From the NCBI RefSeq assembly GCF_024349785.1, contig NZ_AP018817.1, positions 62,001-126,000 on the forward strand: a stretch of 64,000 nt of DNA, written 5' to 3'. The position numbers and the translations under genes were made by a program. Positions 54,793-63,441 of the stretch are shown here, piece after piece; positions within the stretch are counted from its first letter, which is position 1, and each line of letters begins with the position of its first letter. Below the pieces are notes generated by a model that was given only the letters and a program-made list of their open reading frames with translations, had not been told where the DNA came from and did no database searches. This stretch comes from Sphingomonas bisphenolicum. Lineage in GTDB: Bacteria > Pseudomonadota > Alphaproteobacteria > Sphingomonadales > Sphingomonadaceae.

Positions 54793-54960
54793 TCAGTCGC
54801 TTGGCTTGCCGGCCTGCCTGGCCTTATGGGCCGCGAGCAGCGCATCGATCTCGACGATGCGCAGGCGCTGGACCGTGTCCTTGGCCAGGCCCTTGAGCCG
54901 GCATTCCGCCCACAGCGCGCGACGCTCGGATGTCAGCGCCTTGAGATAGAGATCGGCCAT
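54793..54960 (-). CDS. Small helical protein of unknown function
   Basis: 55 residues from ATG 54960 with AAGGAG six bases upstream. Sequence is charged and helical (YLKALTSERRALWAECRLKG, VQRLRIVEIDALLAAH). No family recognised. It sits behind typA on the same strand. Confidence 0.55.
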   Translation of the reverse strand: MADLYLKALTSERRALWAECRLKGLAKDTVQRLRIVEIDALLAAHKARQAGKPSD

Positions 54961-55064
54961 ATCGGCTCCTTTCAACAAGCAAAGGGCGGGAGCGCCTGAG
55001 ACGCCCCCTGCCCTTTCACCAGCGTCGGCTGGTCTCCCTCCCCCAGCGAGCCTGGGGAGGCATT

Positions 55065-55141
55065 ACATCAGGCCGCCCTTGTTCGAGCGACCTGAAACAT
55101 CAGGCCGCCTTTGTCCGAGTGACCTGAAACATCAGGCCGCT
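55065..55141. repeat. Tandem 32-base repeats of the typA 3' end
   Basis: Two full 32-base units (55065-55096, 55097-55128) and a partial third (55129-55141) that contains the typA stop. Each unit holds TCAGGCCGC, which is the reverse complement of the last Ala-Ala codons and stop of typA. Units differ at a few positions, so the duplication is not brand new. Confidence 0.75.
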
Positions 55142-56952
55142 TTGGAACGGCTCATGCGCTTGCGCTCGTTCGGGTCGAGGTAGCGCTTGCGCAGACGGAT
55201 GGTCTTGGGCGTCACTTCGACCAGCTCATCATCGTCGATATAGGCGATCGCCTGCTCCAGCGTCAGCTTCCAGGGCGGGGTCAGGCGGACGGCGTCGTCC
55301 TTGCCCGATGCGCGGAAGTTGGTGAGCGCCTTGCTCTTCATCGGATTGACTTCCAGATCGTCCGGCTTGGCGTTCTGGCCGATGATCATGCCTTCATAGA
55401 GCGCTTCGCCCACGCCGACCATCAGGATGCCGCGTTCTTCGAGCGGACCCAGCGCATAGGCATTGGCCTCGCCCGCGCCATTGGAGATGAGGACGCCATT
55501 CTTGCGGCCTTCGATATTGCCCTTGTGCGGGCCGTACTTCTCGAACAGGCGGTTCATGATGCCGGTGCCGCGCGTGTCGGACAGGAATTCGCCATGATAG
55601 CCGATCAGGCCGCGCGACGGCGCGGAGAAGGTAATGCGGGTCTTGCCGCCGCCCGAAGGACGCATGTCGGTCATCTCGGCCTTGCGGATGTTCATCTTCT
55701 CGACGACCGTGCCGGAAAATTCATCGTCCACGTCGATCATGACGGTTTCATAGGGCTCGGTCTTGCCGCCATTCTCGTCCTCGCCGAACAGCACGCGCGG
55801 GCGGCTGATAGAGAGTTCGAAGCCTTCGCGGCGCATGGTTTCGATCAGCACGCCCAACTGGAGTTCGCCACGGCCGGCGACTTCGAAACTGTCCTTGTCG
55901 GCGCTTTCCGTAACCTTCACGGCGACGTTGGATTCGGCCTCGCGCGCCAGACGATCGCGGATCATGCGGCTCGTCACCTTGGTGCCTTCGCGGCCGGCCA
56001 TGGGCGAATCGTTCACGGCAAAGCGCATCGAGAGCGTCGGCGGATCGATCGGCTGGGCCTGGATCGGCTCGGTCACGGAGGTGTCGGCGATGGTGTTGGC
56101 CACGGTCGCGACGGCGAGGCCGGCGAGCGAAATGATGTCACCGGCCTTGGCTTCTTCGACCGGCACGCGATCCAGACCATGGAAGGCCATGATCTTGGAC
56201 GCGCGGCCGGTTTCGATGATCTTGCCGTCCATGTCGAGCGCGTGGATCGCCTGGTTCACCTTGACCGAACCGCTGGTCACGCGACCGGTCAGGATGCGAC
56301 CCAGAAAATTGTCGCGGTCGAGCAACGTCACCAGGAAGGTGAAGGGCACGCCATCGACTTCCACGGCGGGCGCGGGAACGTGATCGACGATCTTCTGGAA
56401 CAGCGGCTTCAGCGTGCCCGCGCGCAGCGTGGGATCTTCATTGGCATAGCCGTTGCGGCCCGACGCGTAGAGGACGGGGAAGTCGAGCTGCTCGTCGGTC
56501 GCGTCGAGCGACACGAACAGGTCGAACACTTCATCCAGCACTTCCTGGATACGCTCGTCGGGACGGTCGACCTTATTGACAACGACGATCGGGCGAAGAC
56601 CCAGCGCCAGCGCCTTGCCGGTCACGAACTTGGTCTGCGGCATGGCGCCTTCCGACGAATCGACCAGCAGGACGACGCCGTCGACCATCGAGAGGATACG
56701 CTCGACTTCACCGCCGAAGTCGGCGTGGCCGGGGGTGTCGACGATGTTGATGCGGGTGCCTTCCCACTCGACCGAGGTTGGCTTGGCCAGGATGGTGATG
56801 CCGCGCTCTTTTTCGAGGTCGTTGCTGTCCATCGCGCGCTCTTCGACGCGCTGGTTGTCGCGGAAGGTGCCGGACTGGCGGAAAAGCTGATCGACGAGGG
56901 TGGTTTTGCCGTGATCGACGTGCGCGATGATCGCGATGTTACGCAGGGACAT
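55132..56952 (-). CDS. typA: GTPase TypA/BipA
   Basis: 606 residues of the translational GTPase acting in ribosome assembly and stress adaptation. G1 is AHVDHGKTT, the switch I Thr lies in KERGITIL, G3 [13 protein letters not shown]4 NKVDRPD; the BipA-specific domain includes [11 protein letters not shown] and the C-terminal region ends [16 protein letters not shown] 56952 starts [16 protein letters not shown] with AAGGCA upstream. The 3' end is followed by tandem copies of itself. Confidence 0.97.
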   Translation of the reverse strand: MSLRNIAIIAHVDHGKTTLVDQLFRQSGTFRDNQRVEERAMDSNDLEKERGITILAKPTSVEWEGTRINIVDTPGHADFGGEVERILSMVDGVVLLVDSSEGAMPQTKFVTGKALALGLRPIVVVNKVDRPDERIQEVLDEVFDLFVSLDATDEQLDFPVLYASGRNGYANEDPTLRAGTLKPLFQKIVDHVPAPAVEVDGVPFTFLVTLLDRDNFLGRILTGRVTSGSVKVNQAIHALDMDGKIIETGRASKIMAFHGLDRVPVEEAKAGDIISLAGLAVATVANTIADTSVTEPIQAQPIDPPTLSMRFAVNDSPMAGREGTKVTSRMIRDRLAREAESNVAVKVTESADKDSFEVAGRGELQLGVLIETMRREGFELSISRPRVLFGEDENGGKTEPYETVMIDVDDEFSGTVVEKMNIRKAEMTDMRPSGGGKTRITFSAPSRGLIGYHGEFLSDTRGTGIMNRLFEKYGPHKGNIEGRKNGVLISNGAGEANAYALGPLEERGILMVGVGEALYEGMIIGQNAKPDDLEVNPMKSKALTNFRASGKDDAVRLTPPWKLTLEQAIAYIDDDELVEVTPKTIRLRKRYLDPNERKRMSRSKAA

Positions 56953-57338
56953 GTCTTGCCTTCGGGATATGGGTTCACCCAAGCCGACACAAGGCCGCGC
57001 AGAGGCTTCGGGCGCGCCCCTACAGGAAATGCCGCGATGCGGCAAGGGCGGGCGCGACATGGCGGGCTGGACCGCCCGATCCGCCGAACATGGCGTCTGC
57101 ACAGGAAAGGCTCATGCCGGACATCGGCCGCCGCACCCGATCCAGACGGCGGCCAGGGTCGCGCCGCTGGCACGCATCCGCGGTCGCCGGCCACGGCCAT
57201 GGCGGCGGTGATTGAAGGGCGGTGCATCTGACGCTGCTTTACGTCGGTGCAATATCTCCTTGCCCCGTGCGGCGACATTCCTATGGTGCCGCGCGTCGCC
57301 AACAATATACCATATCCTTGCCACGGAGCCTTTCCCTC
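56953..57338. other. 386-base gap between typA and the S10 peptidase
   Basis: Divergent promoter region. It is GC-rich, with short palindromes such as TGCCGCGATGCGGCA near 57029, and no convincing small gene or structured RNA was found. Confidence 0.5.
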
Positions 57339-58889
57339 ATGCGGTCTGCCGCCACCTTCGCCTTCGCTTCGCTCATCGCTCTCGCCTCCCCCGCTCTGGC
57401 GCAGAAGGATGCGCCCGACTCCGTCAAACAACATGCCGACAAGGTCGCGGAGCAGGTCGCGGCCAACTGGGCCAGCGCCCCGGTCGAGGAAGTGACCCAG
57501 AGCAGCAAGGGCACGGCCCGCGTCGATGGGAAGGCCATCCCCTATACCCAGACCGCCGGCACGCTGACCATCCGCGACGAAAAGGGCAAGCCGGTCGCGA
57601 GCATGTTCTACACCGCCTATACGGCCGCCGGCAAGAACCGCCCCGTCACCTTCCTCTATAATGGCGGCCCCGGTTCGTCGTCGCTCTGGCTGCGCATGGG
57701 CAGCTTCGCGCCCGAACATGTGCGCACCGGCAATCCCGAAGCGGTCATGCCCGCCCCCTTCGACGTCGGCTCGAACAATGACAGCCTGATCGGCAGCACC
57801 GATATGGTGTTCCTCGATACGATCGGGTCGGGCTATTCGCGCATATTGGGCGATGCCAAGCCGTCCGACTTCTACAGCGTCGATGGCGATGTGGATGCCT
57901 TCGCCAAGGCGATCATCCGCTACACAACCAAGAATGGCCGCTGGGCGTCGCCCAAATATATTTTCGGCGAAAGCTATGGCACGACCCGATCGGGTGCGCT
58001 CGCCTATCAACTGGAGGATCGCGGGCTGACGCTGAACGGCGTGGTGCTGCTGTCGTCGATCATGAATTATGGCATCCGCCAATCGGGCTTCGATGCGATC
58101 CATGTCGGCTATCTGCCGAGCTATGCCGCGACCGCCTGGTATCATAATCGCGTCCCCGGCGGCCGTCCCGAAAGCCTGGAAGCGTTCGTCGAGGAAGCGC
58201 GCGTCTTCGCCAATGGCGCCTATGCCACGGCGCTGCTCAAGGGGTCCGACATTAGCGCGCAGGAAACCGATCAGATCGCCCAGCAGCTCAGCCGCTTCAC
58301 CGGCCTGTCGGTCGATTATCTGAAGCGCGCCAATCTGCGCGTCAGCCTCAGCCGCTTCCGCAAGGAATTGCTGCGCGACGGGCATGAGACGATCGGCCGC
58401 TTCGACAGCCGCTACAAGGGGATCGACGCCGACGCGGCGGGCGAGGAACCGGAATTTGATCCGTCCAGCACCGGCATCACCGGCCTCTATGTCGGCAGCT
58501 TCCTGGATCAGGTGACGAACAAGATCGGCTACAAGACCGACCTCAGCTATCGGCTGAGCGCGCGGGAAGGTGGCGACTTCAAATGGGACTGGAGCCATCA
58601 GGCCCCGGAAGGCGGCAAGCAGAATGTCGCGGACGTGACCGCCGACCTCAGCGCCGCGATGCGCACCAACCCGCATCTGCGCGTGCTGTCGCTCAATGGC
58701 TGGTACGACATGGCCACGCCCTTCTTCTCGACCGAGCGCGATTTGAAGCACATGATGCTGGAGCCGGCGCTGCGCCAGAATCTCCAGTTCAAATATTATC
58801 CGGCGGGCCACATGGTCTATCTGAATCCGGAGGCGCTGCACCAGATGCGGCTCGACATGGAGCGCTATTACGCCGAGGGCGCGCGCTGA
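57339..58889 (+). CDS. Secreted serine carboxypeptidase (peptidase S10)
   Basis: 516 residues. A signal peptide (FASLIALASPALAQ) and an S10 alpha/beta hydrolase fold. Nucleophile Ser in IFGESYGTTR, oxyanion region FLYNGGPGSSSLWLR, catalytic Asp in NGWYDMATP and His in YPAGHMVYLNPE. S10 enzymes remove C-terminal residues at acid pH. ATG 57339 matches the signal peptide; the frame is open 39 codons earlier. Confidence 0.93.
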   Translation: MRSAATFAFASLIALASPALAQKDAPDSVKQHADKVAEQVAANWASAPVEEVTQSSKGTARVDGKAIPYTQTAGTLTIRDEKGKPVASMFYTAYTAAGKNRPVTFLYNGGPGSSSLWLRMGSFAPEHVRTGNPEAVMPAPFDVGSNNDSLIGSTDMVFLDTIGSGYSRILGDAKPSDFYSVDGDVDAFAKAIIRYTTKNGRWASPKYIFGESYGTTRSGALAYQLEDRGLTLNGVVLLSSIMNYGIRQSGFDAIHVGYLPSYAATAWYHNRVPGGRPESLEAFVEEARVFANGAYATALLKGSDISAQETDQIAQQLSRFTGLSVDYLKRANLRVSLSRFRKELLRDGHETIGRFDSRYKGIDADAAGEEPEFDPSSTGITGLYVGSFLDQVTNKIGYKTDLSYRLSAREGGDFKWDWSHQAPEGGKQNVADVTADLSAAMRTNPHLRVLSLNGWYDMATPFFSTERDLKHMMLEPALRQNLQFKYYPAGHMVYLNPEALHQMRLDMERYYAEGAR

Positions 58890-58898
58890 ACGATGAAA

Positions 58899-58924
58899 GG
58901 GGCGGTGACGACACCGCCCCGTTT
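58899..58924. terminator. Bidirectional terminator between convergent genes
   Basis: GGGGCGGTG-ACGA-CACCGCCCC is a perfect 9-base stem with GTTT on the right and AAA on the left. It separates the carboxypeptidase and DUF899 genes. Confidence 0.7.
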
Positions 58925-59619
58925 CAATAGCGCAGTTTCGGATACCAGTTCGCCGGCCGGCCATCGGGCGTCAGGTCGAGGATCGACCAGAGCGCGGCAA
59001 TATCGGGCGCGTCGCGGGGGTCTTGCCCCGGATCGCCCATCTCGCCTGTCATCTCGCTCATCCAGAAGAGGCGGATGCCCTCGCCATCCTTCCGAAACAC
59101 GACCAGCGCAGGATATTCGCCGTCCGGCGTCAGCAGGCCCAGATCATTGGCATAATCGTCGCCGACCGTCTGGACGAAGTCGGTATCGCGCCAGCCCCGC
59201 TCCTGCGCGAAGGCGAATTGCCGCTCGACCGGGCTGCGCCCGAAAATCTTGTAGGCGACGCGCTGCTTGATGTCGGCGGCATTGCCGTCGACCGACCCGA
59301 TCCAGTTGGTGCACATCGGGCAGGGCCGTTCCCGTTCCGGGCCGTACATCCAGAAATAGGCGACCAATGCGTCCTTGTCGCCGAACAGGTCGGACAGGCC
59401 GACCTCGAAACCCTGCTCGTCCCTGAAGCGATAGTCTTTTTCGATCAGCGGGCCGGGCGGCAGCGAGCGCCGCTGTTCCACTAGCCGGGTCATGTGGCGG
59501 CGAAATTCTATCTCCTCCGCCAGCAAGGCCGTGCGGGCATCACGATAGGCGGCGCTCTCGCCGGGGAAGCGTGGCTTGCGATGGGTAACGAGGTCGGCAA
59601 CGGGTTTCAGGCTGGCCAT
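58924..59619 (-). CDS. DUF899-family thioredoxin-like protein
   Basis: 231 residues, no signal peptide. The DUF899 core is a thioredoxin fold: ALVAYFWMYGPERERPCPMCTNW with CPMC as a CxxC-type site, GRSPVERQFAFAQERGW and GLLTPDGEYPALVVFRKDG. The ATG at 59619 has GAGAGG upstream; an ATG at 59664 adds 15 residues. Function is not established. Confidence 0.87.
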   Translation of the reverse strand: MASLKPVADLVTHRKPRFPGESAAYRDARTALLAEEIEFRRHMTRLVEQRRSLPPGPLIEKDYRFRDEQGFEVGLSDLFGDKDALVAYFWMYGPERERPCPMCTNWIGSVDGNAADIKQRVAYKIFGRSPVERQFAFAQERGWRDTDFVQTVGDDYANDLGLLTPDGEYPALVVFRKDGEGIRLFWMSEMTGEMGDPGQDPRDAPDIAALWSILDLTPDGRPANWYPKLRY

Positions 59620-59749
59620 GACGGGTTCCTCTCCAGTCAAGATTGCCAAGCAATGCCGCAACATCCTATATCGTTCCCCTCAAGGCTTGCCCTGCGGTGT
59701 ATTATCACCATATGACACGGGAAAGCCGCTTATGGCGACTGGAGACGAT

Positions 59750-60967
59750 ATGGCCACCACTGCGCCCACGACGACCGCGACTGCCGACGCCCTCAACCTG
59801 ACGCCGCCCGATCCGGTGCCGGTGGTCGCGCCCGAAAAGGCGTCCGGCCTCGTACCCATCGAGGATGAGAAAAAGTCCAAGCTGGACGAGAAGGTCGACG
59901 CCTTCGTTGCGGACCTCGTTGCGCAGGACGCCAATTCGCCCGAATTCGGCGCGCGGGTCGACCAGTTGACCAATATGGGGCGCAAGGAGATTGCCGAGGC
60001 CGCGGGCCACTCCAACCGCTTCCTCGATCGCCCGGTGCGGGCGATGGACAGCGATACGAAGGTCGGCGCGGATCTGGCCGAACTGCGCCGCACGGTGGAA
60101 GACCTTGATCCGGGCAAGCGCGGCAATCTGCTCGTGCCCAAGAAGCTGTTCGGCATCATCCCGTTCGGCAACAAGATGCGCGACTATTTCGACGGCTATA
60201 AGAGCGCGCAGGGTCATATCAATTCGATCCTGGGGTCGCTGGCCAGCGGCAAGGATGTTCTCATCAAGGACAATGCCGCGATCGATGTCGAACGCCAGAA
60301 TATGTGGCAGACCATGGGCCGGTTGGAACAGATGATCCATATCAGCAAGACCATGGACGCCCGCCTCGAATCCAAGGCGCTCGAACTGGATTCGACCGAC
60401 CCGACCAAGGCCAAGGCGATCCGCGAAAGCGCGCTGTTCTACATCCGCCAGCGTACGCAGGATCTGCTGACGCAGATGGCGGTGACGGTGCAGGGCTATC
60501 TGGCGCTGGATCTGGTCAAGAAGAACAATGTCGAACTGGTCAAGGGCGTCGATCGCGCCAGCACGACCACGGTCGCGGCACTGCGCACGGCGGTCACGGT
60601 CGCGCAGGCGCTGGCCGGGCAGCGGCTGGTGCTGGAGCAGATCAGCGCGCTCAACACCACCACCGCCAACATGATCGATCGCACCGGCGAATTGCTCAAA
60701 AGCCAGACGGCGCAGATTCACGAGCAGGCCGCCAGCAGCACGATTCCGATCGAGACGCTCCAGCGCGCCTTCCAGAATATCTACGACACGATGGACAATA
60801 TCGACGCCTTCAAGCTGAAGGCGCTGGAGAATATGAAGACGACGGTGAATACATTGTCGGGCGAAGTGGAAAAGTCCAAGGGCTATATCGCGCGGGCCGA
60901 GGGGCAGGCGCAGGCCGCCAAGGAAGTCCGCGCCGACAATCCGCTGCTGAGCGCGATCGAGGGGTGA
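59750..60967 (+). CDS. Toxic-anion resistance protein, TelA/KlaA-like
   Basis: 405 residues, mainly helical with long coiled coils. After an acidic N-terminus comes the TelA core: PKKLFGIIPFGNKMRDYFDG, YKSAQGHINSILGSLASGKD, and later AGQRLVLEQISALNTTT. Relatives are linked to tellurite and antibiotic stress, membership in XpaC/TelA pairs being common. ATG 59750 has GGAG five bases upstream; ATG 59732 is also possible. A REP element lies between it and the XpaC-like gene. Confidence 0.88.
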   Translation: MATTAPTTTATADALNLTPPDPVPVVAPEKASGLVPIEDEKKSKLDEKVDAFVADLVAQDANSPEFGARVDQLTNMGRKEIAEAAGHSNRFLDRPVRAMDSDTKVGADLAELRRTVEDLDPGKRGNLLVPKKLFGIIPFGNKMRDYFDGYKSAQGHINSILGSLASGKDVLIKDNAAIDVERQNMWQTMGRLEQMIHISKTMDARLESKALELDSTDPTKAKAIRESALFYIRQRTQDLLTQMAVTVQGYLALDLVKKNNVELVKGVDRASTTTVAALRTAVTVAQALAGQRLVLEQISALNTTTANMIDRTGELLKSQTAQIHEQAASSTIPIETLQRAFQNIYDTMDNIDAFKLKALENMKTTVNTLSGEVEKSKGYIARAEGQAQAAKEVRADNPLLSAIEG

Positions 60968-60988
60968 ACGCAATGCTTCCCCTATGTC

Positions 60989-61082
60989 CGTTCGGGCTGA
61001 GCTTGTCGAAGCCCTCTGCCGAGCGGAGCGAGGCGCCTTCGCTACGCTCAGGCGAGCCCTTCGACTTCGCTCAGGGCGAACG
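60989..61082. repeat. REP palindrome between TelA- and XpaC-like genes
   Basis: Starts CGTTCGGGCTGAGCTTGTCG and ends TTCGCTCAGGGCGAACG; closely similar to the copies at 4432-4532. It lies inside a probable operon and ends 18 bases before the GTG start of the next gene. Confidence 0.7.
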
Positions 61083-61100
61083 TATTTCGGAGGAAGCCCA

Positions 61101-61811
61101 GTGAGCCGATCCGACCGCGTGCTGGCCGATGCCGAAGCGGTGCTACGCCGCCATAGCGCGCGCGGGCAGAGCCTGTCCGCGCGCGCGCGGCAGCGGCGCA
61201 ATGCCGGGCTGATCCGCAAGGTCAAATATGCCTTCTGGGCGGTGCTGGCGATCCTGCTGGCCAGCGCGGTGGCGGGCTTCGTCCTGCCGCTGGGCACCAC
61301 CGGCGTCATGATCGCGCTGGGCGTGATGATCGCCGCGCTGCTGCTGATCGCGCTGGCGCCGACGGAAAGTCGGGTGAAGACGGAGGCGCTTGCCGCAACC
61401 CAACTTACCGCCCTGCCGCTCAAGACCGAAATCTGGCTGGAAAACCAGCGCAAGGCGCTGCCCGCCCCGGCAATCACCCTGGTCGACAGCATCGGCGTCA
61501 AGCTGGAAATCCTCGCCCCGCAACTGGAGCGGCTGGGCGAACAGGAACCGGCGGCGCAGGAAATCCGCAAACTACTGGCCGATCATCTGCCCGAACTGGT
61601 CACGGGCTATCAGTCGATCCCGCAGCCGCTGCGCCGCGAGGAGCGCAATGGCCGCGTGCCCGAGAAGCAACTGATCGACGGCCTGTCCGTGATCGACGCG
61701 GAAATCGGCCGGATGAGCGAGACGCTGGCCAGCGGCGACCTCGACAAACTGGCGACCCAGAACCGTTTTCTCGAACTGAAATATCAGGAAGCCAAGGAAC
61801 TCGGCCAGTAG
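61101..61811 (+). CDS. XpaC-like membrane protein
   Basis: 236 residues starting at GTG 61101 behind an ideal CGGAGGAA site. A basic N-terminus (RARQRRNAGLIRKVKY) leads to two transmembrane helices (about 42-62 and 67-86) and a helical cytoplasmic C-terminal domain (VPEKQLIDGLSVIDAEIGRM). It resembles the XpaC partners of TelA proteins (phosphatase-associated annotation, real role unknown). Position after the TelA-like gene supports that pairing. Confidence 0.75.
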   Translation: MSRSDRVLADAEAVLRRHSARGQSLSARARQRRNAGLIRKVKYAFWAVLAILLASAVAGFVLPLGTTGVMIALGVMIAALLLIALAPTESRVKTEALAATQLTALPLKTEIWLENQRKALPAPAITLVDSIGVKLEILAPQLERLGEQEPAAQEIRKLLADHLPELVTGYQSIPQPLRREERNGRVPEKQLIDGLSVIDAEIGRMSETLASGDLDKLATQNRFLELKYQEAKELGQ

Positions 61812-61829
61812 CGCCGTCTTGTTCCTGAC

Positions 61830-61982
61830 ATGATCCATCTCACCCTTATCATCGTCGATTTCCTGACGGGCCTGCTTGCGGCCGGCGCATGGGCGCTGGC
61901 GTCCGCCGGCGGCGCGATCGCGGCGGTGGTGGGCGGCGGTGTGCTGGGCGTGTCGCTGTTCCGGCGCTGGCGGCGGAAATAG
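61830..61982 (+). CDS. 50-residue single-helix membrane protein
   Basis: ATG 61830 to TAG 61980-61982 encodes 50 residues: a hydrophobic body (LTLIIVDFLTGLLAAGAWAL, then Gly/Ala-rich VVGGGVLGVSLF) and a basic end RRWRRK. It lies 18 bases after the XpaC-like gene on the same strand. The ribosome site is weak. No homologue is recalled, so it is a candidate only. Confidence 0.45.
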   Translation: MIHLTLIIVDFLTGLLAAGAWALASAGGAIAAVVGGGVLGVSLFRRWRRK

Positions 61983-62059
61983 CAGCCTATTCCTACGCTA
62001 TTTCAACGCCGCGCGGCTTTTCTCGCTCTCGAAACCCTCTACGCCGACCGATAGATAGA

Positions 62060-62083
62060 GCGCCTCCCCGATGATGGAGGCGC
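62060..62083. terminator. Perfect 8-base hairpin before a small membrane protein gene
   Basis: GCGCCTCC-CCGATGAT-GGAGGCGC. No T run follows. It sits 7 bases from the start of the next gene, where the GGAGG could also act as its ribosome site, so a regulatory hairpin is equally possible. Confidence 0.4.
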
Positions 62084-62090
62084 AGGAATC

Positions 62091-62360
62091 ATGGTCGATT
62101 GGCATCCCCGCCCCGCCGCGCAGATCGGCCTGCGGTTGCTGGGCCTCGCGCTGATCGCCAGCCTTGCGTTGCAGGGCGCGGCACTGCGCGCGCTTATCCG
62201 GCAATCCGATCTTGTCACGCCGGTGCAATTGCTGCTGGCCGCCACCTGCTTCGCCAGCGCAAGCCTGGGCGCGGCATTGCTGCTGCTGGGGCCGGACCTG
62301 TGGAAGCCGGTCGCGATCTCGCCGCGATGGCATGGTCACGCGGCCGATGCGCGAAAATAG
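62091..62360 (+). CDS. Small two-helix membrane protein, unknown function
   Basis: 89 residues from ATG 62091. Hydrophobic helices at about 12-34 and 44-67 (LLLAATCFASASLGAALLLL), polar tail with WHGHAADARK. The GGAGGCGC of the preceding hairpin lies at ribosome-site distance. No family recognised. Confidence 0.55.
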   Translation: MVDWHPRPAAQIGLRLLGLALIASLALQGAALRALIRQSDLVTPVQLLLAATCFASASLGAALLLLGPDLWKPVAISPRWHGHAADARK

Positions 62361-62380
62361 AAGCGATGGGGAAAAATCGC

Positions 62381-62423
62381 CCCGGACGGCCGAAGATGCG
62401 TGCAGTTCATCAGAGGGCCGTCC
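62381..62423. repeat. Inverted repeat in the gap before the SMP-30 gene
   Basis: CCGGACGGCC and GGCCGTCCGG, a perfect 10-base pair of arms, separated by a 23-base centre (GAAGATGC to CATCAGAG). The gap 62361-62583 holds no recognisable gene. Confidence 0.55.
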
Positions 62424-62583
62424 GGGATCGCAACATCGTCCGACTTTGGAGAGGTCATGACAACGTTGTCCCGACGCTCTAGTGGATTCGCGCAAGCGAC
62501 GCAACCAGCTTTGATCGGTAAAAATGGAAAGGGCGCGGCCATGCTGCGACGACCGCGCCGCGGCAGGCGTCATTGCTCGGAGA

Positions 62584-63441
62584 TCAGCCCGCGTACAGGT
62601 TGGTCGGCAGGCCGCGCACGCCGCTCTCCACCTCGAAGAAACCGCCATCATATTCGGTCGGATCATCGAGGCCCACCGTCGCCGAACTGACGAACATGCG
62701 ATCGAGATTCGGCCCTGCGAAGGTGATGTTGGTCACCTGCCGCGCCGGCATTTCAATGATGCGGTCCAGCCTGCCTTCGGGCGTGAATCGGCTGATCCGG
62801 CTGCCACCCCAATGGGCGACCCAGATATGACCGTCCGCATCCACGGTCATGCCGTCGGGATAGCCATCCTCCTCGCCAAACCGGATGAACGGCTCCCGCC
62901 CGGTCGCGCCATCCTCGGTCCGGCGGAAGCGGTACATCTGCTTTTTCGCAGTATCGCTGTGATAGAGCCACTGGCCGCAAGGCGAGAAACAGGGACCGTT
63001 GGGCACGCGATAGTCGCTGTCCACCACGGTCCAGCTACGATCGGGCGCGAGGCGATAGAGCGCGCCGCGGTCATGCTCTTCGGCCATGTCCATCGTGCCG
63101 CACCAGATGGCGCCCTGTCCATCCGCCTTGCCATCGTTCATCCGGTTGCCGGGGAAATGCGGCTCCGGATCGCCGAAGGGGGTGATGGTCAGGGGATCGA
63201 GGCTGATGTCGGCAAAACCGCTCTGAAAGCCGCCGATGAAGCCGCCCGCCCCGCGCTCCGCCACCCAGCCCAGCGGCTCGGGCATGGCGAAGCGTTCGAC
63301 CGCCCCGCTCTCCAGTGACAGCCGGTTGAGCGCGGGGGCAAGGATATCGACCCAGTAGACCGCGTTGCCGCGCGCCGACCAGAGCGTCCCCTCCCCCAGC
63401 GTGTCCGCGACGCCGCGGTCGATCAGCCGCCATTCCGGCAT
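62584..63441 (-). CDS. SMP-30/gluconolactonase/regucalcin-like protein
   Basis: 285 residues, six-bladed beta-propeller lactonase family. Metal-site elements: GEGTLW near residue 16 (Glu), MNDGKADGQGAIW and DGYPDGMTVD (Asp). It opens sugar lactones. The start ATG overlaps the aldose epimerase stop as TGATG, so both are expressed from one operon for sugar oxidation or pentose/hexose use. No signal peptide. Confidence 0.92.
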   Translation of the reverse strand: MPEWRLIDRGVADTLGEGTLWSARGNAVYWVDILAPALNRLSLESGAVERFAMPEPLGWVAERGAGGFIGGFQSGFADISLDPLTITPFGDPEPHFPGNRMNDGKADGQGAIWCGTMDMAEEHDRGALYRLAPDRSWTVVDSDYRVPNGPCFSPCGQWLYHSDTAKKQMYRFRRTEDGATGREPFIRFGEEDGYPDGMTVDADGHIWVAHWGGSRISRFTPEGRLDRIIEMPARQVTNITFAGPNLDRMFVSSATVGLDDPTEYDGGFFEVESGVRGLPTNLYAG

